Positions 5,279-8,724 of a stretch of 8,724 nucleotides of DNA are shown here, in pieces. This DNA comes from an uncultured Oscillospiraceae bacterium (GTDB lineage Bacteria > Bacillota > Clostridia > Oscillospirales > Oscillospiraceae), in assembly GCA_934567115.1 (NCBI GenBank), contig CAKTJA010000050.1, positions 1-8,724 on the forward strand, read 5' to 3'. The notes under the pieces are model-generated. The model worked only from the letters and a program-made list of their open reading frames with translations. It did not search any database and had not been told where the DNA came from. The first letter of the stretch is position 1, and every line of letters begins with the position of its first letter. The position numbers were made by a program, and so were the translations under genes.

Positions 5279-8200
5279 ATGAATACATATCGCGCGGGGA
5301 TCGACATCGGCTCTACGACCGTGAAGCTGGTGCTGCTTGACGGAGAGGGGAGGACGGTCTTCGGGGAATACAGGCGGCACTGCGCGCACACCCAGGCCGC
5401 TCTGGTGGAGCTGCTGCGCGAGGCGAGAGAGACGGTGGGGGACTGCGCGCTGTGCGCACGGATCACCGGCTCCGGCGCGATCAATCTTGCCGGGGCGCTG
5501 GGGATCCCGTTCGTGCAGGAGGTCGTCGCGGTCGCCGACGCGCTTCGGGCCAAAGCGCCGCAGACCGACGTTGCCATCGAGCTTGGCGGCGAGGACGCGA
5601 AGATCATTTATTTTTCCGGGACGCTTGAAGAGCGCATGAACGGCGTGTGCGCCGGCGGGACCGGCTCGTTCATCGACCAGATGGCGGCGCTTTTGCAGAC
5701 CGATGCCGAAGGGCTTGACCGCGAGGCGGCGAATTACCGGCAGATCTATCCGATCGCCGCGCGCTGCGGCGTTTTCGCCAAAACGGACATTCAGCCGCTG
5801 ATCAACGAGGGGGCGGCGAAGGCGGACCTTGCGGCCTCGATCTTTCAGGCGGTGGTCAACCAGACGATCTCGGGCCTCGCCTGCGGAAAGCCGATCCGGG
5901 GACACGTTGCTTTCCTTGGCGGGCCGCTGCATTTTCTGCCGCAGCTCAAGGCGGCGTTCATCCGCACGCTCGGCCTGACGGAGGAGACGGCCGTGGAGCC
6001 GGAGGATTCGCATCTATTTGCCGCGATGGGCGCGGCGATGAACGACGCGGAGAGCGGACCGGTCCCCATTGATGAACTGATCGGGAAGCTTGAGCGCGGC
6101 GTTTCGATGGCCTTTGAGCTGCACCGGCTCGCGCCGCTGTTTGCCTCGCAGGAGGAGTATGACGCTTTCTGCGCGCGGCACGCGCGTGCGGTCGTGAAGA
6201 AGACGGCGCTGGCGGACTATCGCGGCGGCTGCTTTCTCGGCGTGGACGCCGGCTCCACCACCACAAAGCTCGCCCTGATCGGAGAGGACGGGGAGCTTTT
6301 GTGGTCTTATTATGCGAGCAATCAGGGCAGTCCGATCGAGACGGCGAAGCTGGCGCTGTCGGCGCTTGCGCGCGAACTGCCGGACGGCGTGCGCATTTTG
6401 CGCTCCTGCTCCACGGGCTACGGCGAGGCGCTGCTCAAGGCGGCCTTTTCGCTTGACGAGGGCGAGGTGGAGACGGTCGCGCACTGCACCGCCGCCGCAT
6501 TTTTCGACCCACAGGTGGACTGCGTGCTGGACATCGGCGGACAGGATATGAAGTGCATCAAGCTGCGCGGGGGAAGCGTCGATACGGTGCTGCTGAACGA
6601 GGCGTGCTCATCCGGGTGCGGCTCGTTTATTGAGAATTTCGCGGCGTCGCTCGGCTTTACCGCCGAGAGCTTCGCCGAGGAGGCGCTTTTTGCGCCCCAC
6701 CCGGTCGATCTCGGCACGCGCTGTACGGTGTTTATGAACTCGAATGTGAAACAGGCGCAGAAGGAGGGCGCGTCGGTCGCCGATATTTCGGCGGGACTGG
6801 CCTATTCGGTGATCCGAAACGCGCTCTACAAGGTCATCAAGCTGACGGACCCGCGCGAGCTTGGCGGGCATGTCGTTGTGCAGGGCGGGACGTTCTGCAA
6901 CCGTGCGGTGCTGCGCGCGTTTGAGACGATCTCCGGCGCACAGGCCGTCTGCCCGGACATTGCGGGGCTGATGGGCGCGTTCGGGTCGGCGCTGATCGCG
7001 CGCGGGCATTATCACGGTCAGGCGGGCACGATGCTGCCGCTTGACGAGATCGGGTCGCTTGTCTGCCAAACGCGGACGCTGCGCTGCGGCGGCTGCGCGA
7101 ACAACTGTATGCTGACCGTTACGCATTTTCCGGGCGGGCGGCGCTATACCACCGGGAACCGGTGCGAAAAGGGCGCCGGAGGCGGAGACGGGCGAAAAAA
7201 GGGCGGCGATCTTTTTGCCTACAAGCGCGAGCGGGTCTTCAGCTATCCCCCGCTGGCGGAGGAGGACGCGCCGCGCGGCGTGATCGGCATTCCGCGCGTG
7301 CTGAACCAGTATGAGAACTACCCGTTCTGGGCGACGTTTTTCCGCGAGCTGGGCTTCCGTGTGATCCTTTCCCCGGCGAGCAGCCGCGCGCTTTACGAGC
7401 GCGGCATGGAGTCCATCCCCTCCGAGTCGGAGTGCTATCCGGCTAAGCTGGCGCACGGGCATGTGCAGTGGCTCATTGACGAGGGCGTGCGGACGATCTT
7501 TCATCCCTGCATTTTTTACGAGCGGCAGGAGACGCCGGGCGCGCAGAATCACTTCAACTGTCCCATCGTCGTATCCTATCCGGAAAATCTCAAGAACAAT
7601 GTGGAGGCGGTCGTTGACGGCGAGGTGGAATACCTCAAGCCCTTTCTGGCCTTCACCGACGAAAAAACGATCGCCGGCGCTCTGTCCGCCTTCTGCCGCA
7701 AGCAGTGGGGGATCCCGGAGCGCGAGGTGCGCCGTGCGGTCTCGCTCGCGTGGAGCGAGCAGCTGCGGTTTAAGGAGGACGTGCGCGCGGAGGGCGCGCG
7801 GATGCTTGAGAAAATGGAGCGGGAGGGCCGCAGCGGCGTTGTGCTTGCGGGCCGGCCCTACCACCTTGATCCGGAGATCAACCACGGCATTCCGGAGCTG
7901 ATCGCCTCCTATGGGCTGGACGTTTTTACGGAGGACAGTCTCCCCGTGGATTTCACGCCCGAGCGTCCGCTCCGCGCGAACGACCAGTGGGTCTATCATT
8001 CGCGGCTGTATACTGCGGCGGAGTTTGTGCGCCGCCGCGACGATCTTGAGCTGATCCAGCTCAACTCCTTCGGCTGCGGGCTGGACGCCGTGACGACCGA
8101 TCAGGTCGCCGAGATCCTTGAGGGCAGCAATAAGCTCTACACCGTTCTCAAGATCGACGAGGTCAACAACCTCGGCGCGGTCCGCATCCGCATCCGCAGT

Positions 8201-8724
8201 CTGCTTGCCGCGATGCGCATCCGGCGCGAGAAGGGGATCTACGCTCATCCGCAGCCAGCCGTTTATCACAGGGCGGAGTTTAAAAAGCGGATGCGGGACG
8301 AGGGCTGGACGCTGCTCGCTCCGCAGATGAGCCCCATCCACTTCGACATGCTCGAGCCGGTCTTCCGCAAGCACGGCTATCGGGTCGAGCTGCTGAAAAA
8401 CGACGACCGCGCCGCCATCGACATGGGGCTGAGGTTTGTGAACAACGACGCGTGCTTCCCCTCCATCACGGTCGTGGGGCAGCTGATGGAGGCGGTGCTC
8501 TCCGGACGCTACGATACGAACCGGCTTGCGCTGATGATGACGCAGACGGGCGGCTGCTGCCGTGCGAGCAATTACGTCGGCTTTATCCGCCGCGCGCTGG
8601 AGAAGGCGGGGTACGGGCATATCCCGGTGATCTCCGTCAACTTCAACGGCATGGAGAAGAACGACGGGTTCACGCTTTCAAAGGGCCTTATTACGGACGC
8701 GGTCCACGCGCTGGTCTACGGCGA
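5279..8724 (+). CDS. Giant fused acyl-CoA dehydratase activase / 2-hydroxyacyl-CoA dehydratase-like protein (3' end outside window)
   Basis: The frame stays open for 1148 codons to the window edge; family members are around 1400 residues, so roughly the last fifth is missing. The ATG follows AGAGG by 7 bases. Two BadF/BcrA/HgdC-type ASKHA ATPase domains come first. Domain 1 (about 4-255): phosphate loop IDIGSTTVK (8-16), ELGGEDAK (101-108), cluster cysteines C124 and C163. Domain 2 (about 318-575): VDAGSTTTK (322-330), DIGGQDMK (418-425), C443 and C482. Next is a four-cysteine motif, C603-x2-C606-x3-C610-x18-C629, and a Gly/Lys-rich linker (630-643). A DUF2229-like region follows (about 665-985; C719, C744, C761, C933), then a dehydratase-like part with NNDACFPS and TQTGGCCRASNY. 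Known relatives use ATP to push electrons at low potential from one Fe-S cluster to a dehydratase partner; here activator and acceptor appear joined. Substrate unknown; likely cytoplasmic and oxygen-sensitive. The upstream promoter and terminator suggest its own unit. Confidence 0.88.
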   Translation, partial: MNTYRAGIDIGSTTVKLVLLDGEGRTVFGEYRRHCAHTQAALVELLREARETVGDCALCARITGSGAINLAGALGIPFVQEVVAVADALRAKAPQTDVAIELGGEDAKIIYFSGTLEERMNGVCAGGTGSFIDQMAALLQTDAEGLDREAANYRQIYPIAARCGVFAKTDIQPLINEGAAKADLAASIFQAVVNQTISGLACGKPIRGHVAFLGGPLHFLPQLKAAFIRTLGLTEETAVEPEDSHLFAAMGAAMNDAESGPVPIDELIGKLERGVSMAFELHRLAPLFASQEEYDAFCARHARAVVKKTALADYRGGCFLGVDAGSTTTKLALIGEDGELLWSYYASNQGSPIETAKLALSALARELPDGVRILRSCSTGYGEALLKAAFSLDEGEVETVAHCTAAAFFDPQVDCVLDIGGQDMKCIKLRGGSVDTVLLNEACSSGCGSFIENFAASLGFTAESFAEEALFAPHPVDLGTRCTVFMNSNVKQAQKEGASVADISAGLAYSVIRNALYKVIKLTDPRELGGHVVVQGGTFCNRAVLRAFETISGAQAVCPDIAGLMGAFGSALIARGHYHGQAGTMLPLDEIGSLVCQTRTLRCGGCANNCMLTVTHFPGGRRYTTGNRCEKGAGGGDGRKKGGDLFAYKRERVFSYPPLAEEDAPRGVIGIPRVLNQYENYPFWATFFRELGFRVILSPASSRALYERGMESIPSESECYPAKLAHGHVQWLIDEGVRTIFHPCIFYERQETPGAQNHFNCPIVVSYPENLKNNVEAVVDGEVEYLKPFLAFTDEKTIAGALSAFCRKQWGIPEREVRRAVSLAWSEQLRFKEDVRAEGARMLEKMEREGRSGVVLAGRPYHLDPEINHGIPELIASYGLDVFTEDSLPVDFTPERPLRANDQWVYHSRLYTAAEFVRRRDDLELIQLNSFGCGLDAVTTDQVAEILEGSNKLYTVLKIDEVNNLGAVRIRIRSLLAAMRIRREKGIYAHPQPAVYHRAEFKKRMRDEGWTLLAPQMSPIHFDMLEPVFRKHGYRVELLKNDDRAAIDMGLRFVNNDACFPSITVVGQLMEAVLSGRYDTNRLALMMTQTGGCCRASNYVGFIRRALEKAGYGHIPVISVNFNGMEKNDGFTLSKGLITDAVHALVYG

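Noticed and set aside
6608..8620. 670-codon open frame on the minus strand opposite the large activase gene
   Set aside because: It is a mirror of the GC-rich codon use of the + strand gene. Its composition (rich in Arg, His, Leu, Ala) resembles no family, and the + strand protein carries conserved motifs throughout the same bases.

Overview
The window is ordinary-looking chromosomal sequence from a GC-rich bacterium, most likely a member of the Clostridia (Bacillota). The evidence is the plsX-acpP-rnc gene order, an FtsK/SpoIIIE translocase with a four-helix membrane anchor, and a giant fused acyl-CoA dehydratase activase of a kind typical of anaerobic Clostridia. The GC-rich coding bias would fit an Oscillospirales-like lineage, but that is inference, since no rRNA is present. 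All five genes lie on the + strand. There are no tRNA or rRNA genes, CRISPR arrays, insertion sequences or phage genes.

The layout reads as consecutive transcription units, and each AT-rich gap coincides with a promoter. (1) The left edge holds the 3' end of plsX. (2) A near-consensus promoter (447-475) overlaps the end of that unit and drives acpP and rnc. This unit ends at a hairpin/T-run terminator (1495-1527). (3) An extended -10 promoter (1575-1583) precedes uppP, followed 15 bp later by a full-length ftsK/spoIIIE gene. This unit ends at a terminator (5105-5142) whose left arm can also pair with sequence just after the ftsK stop codon. (4) A further promoter (5215-5244) drives a very long gene that runs off the right edge after 1148 codons.

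Functionally, PlsX and AcpP belong to phospholipid and fatty-acid synthesis, RNase III to RNA processing, UppP to recycling of the cell-wall lipid carrier, and FtsK/SpoIIIE to chromosome translocation at the septum. The last gene is the least understood. It carries two complete ASKHA-type activase domains, each with its own pair of cluster cysteines exactly 39 residues apart, then a four-cysteine linker motif, a DUF2229-like region and a dehydratase-like C-terminal part. It therefore looks like an ATP-driven electron-transfer activator joined to its own iron-sulfur acceptor, with unknown substrate. It is the best candidate here for undescribed biology, although the fused family itself is widespread and already recognised in databases.
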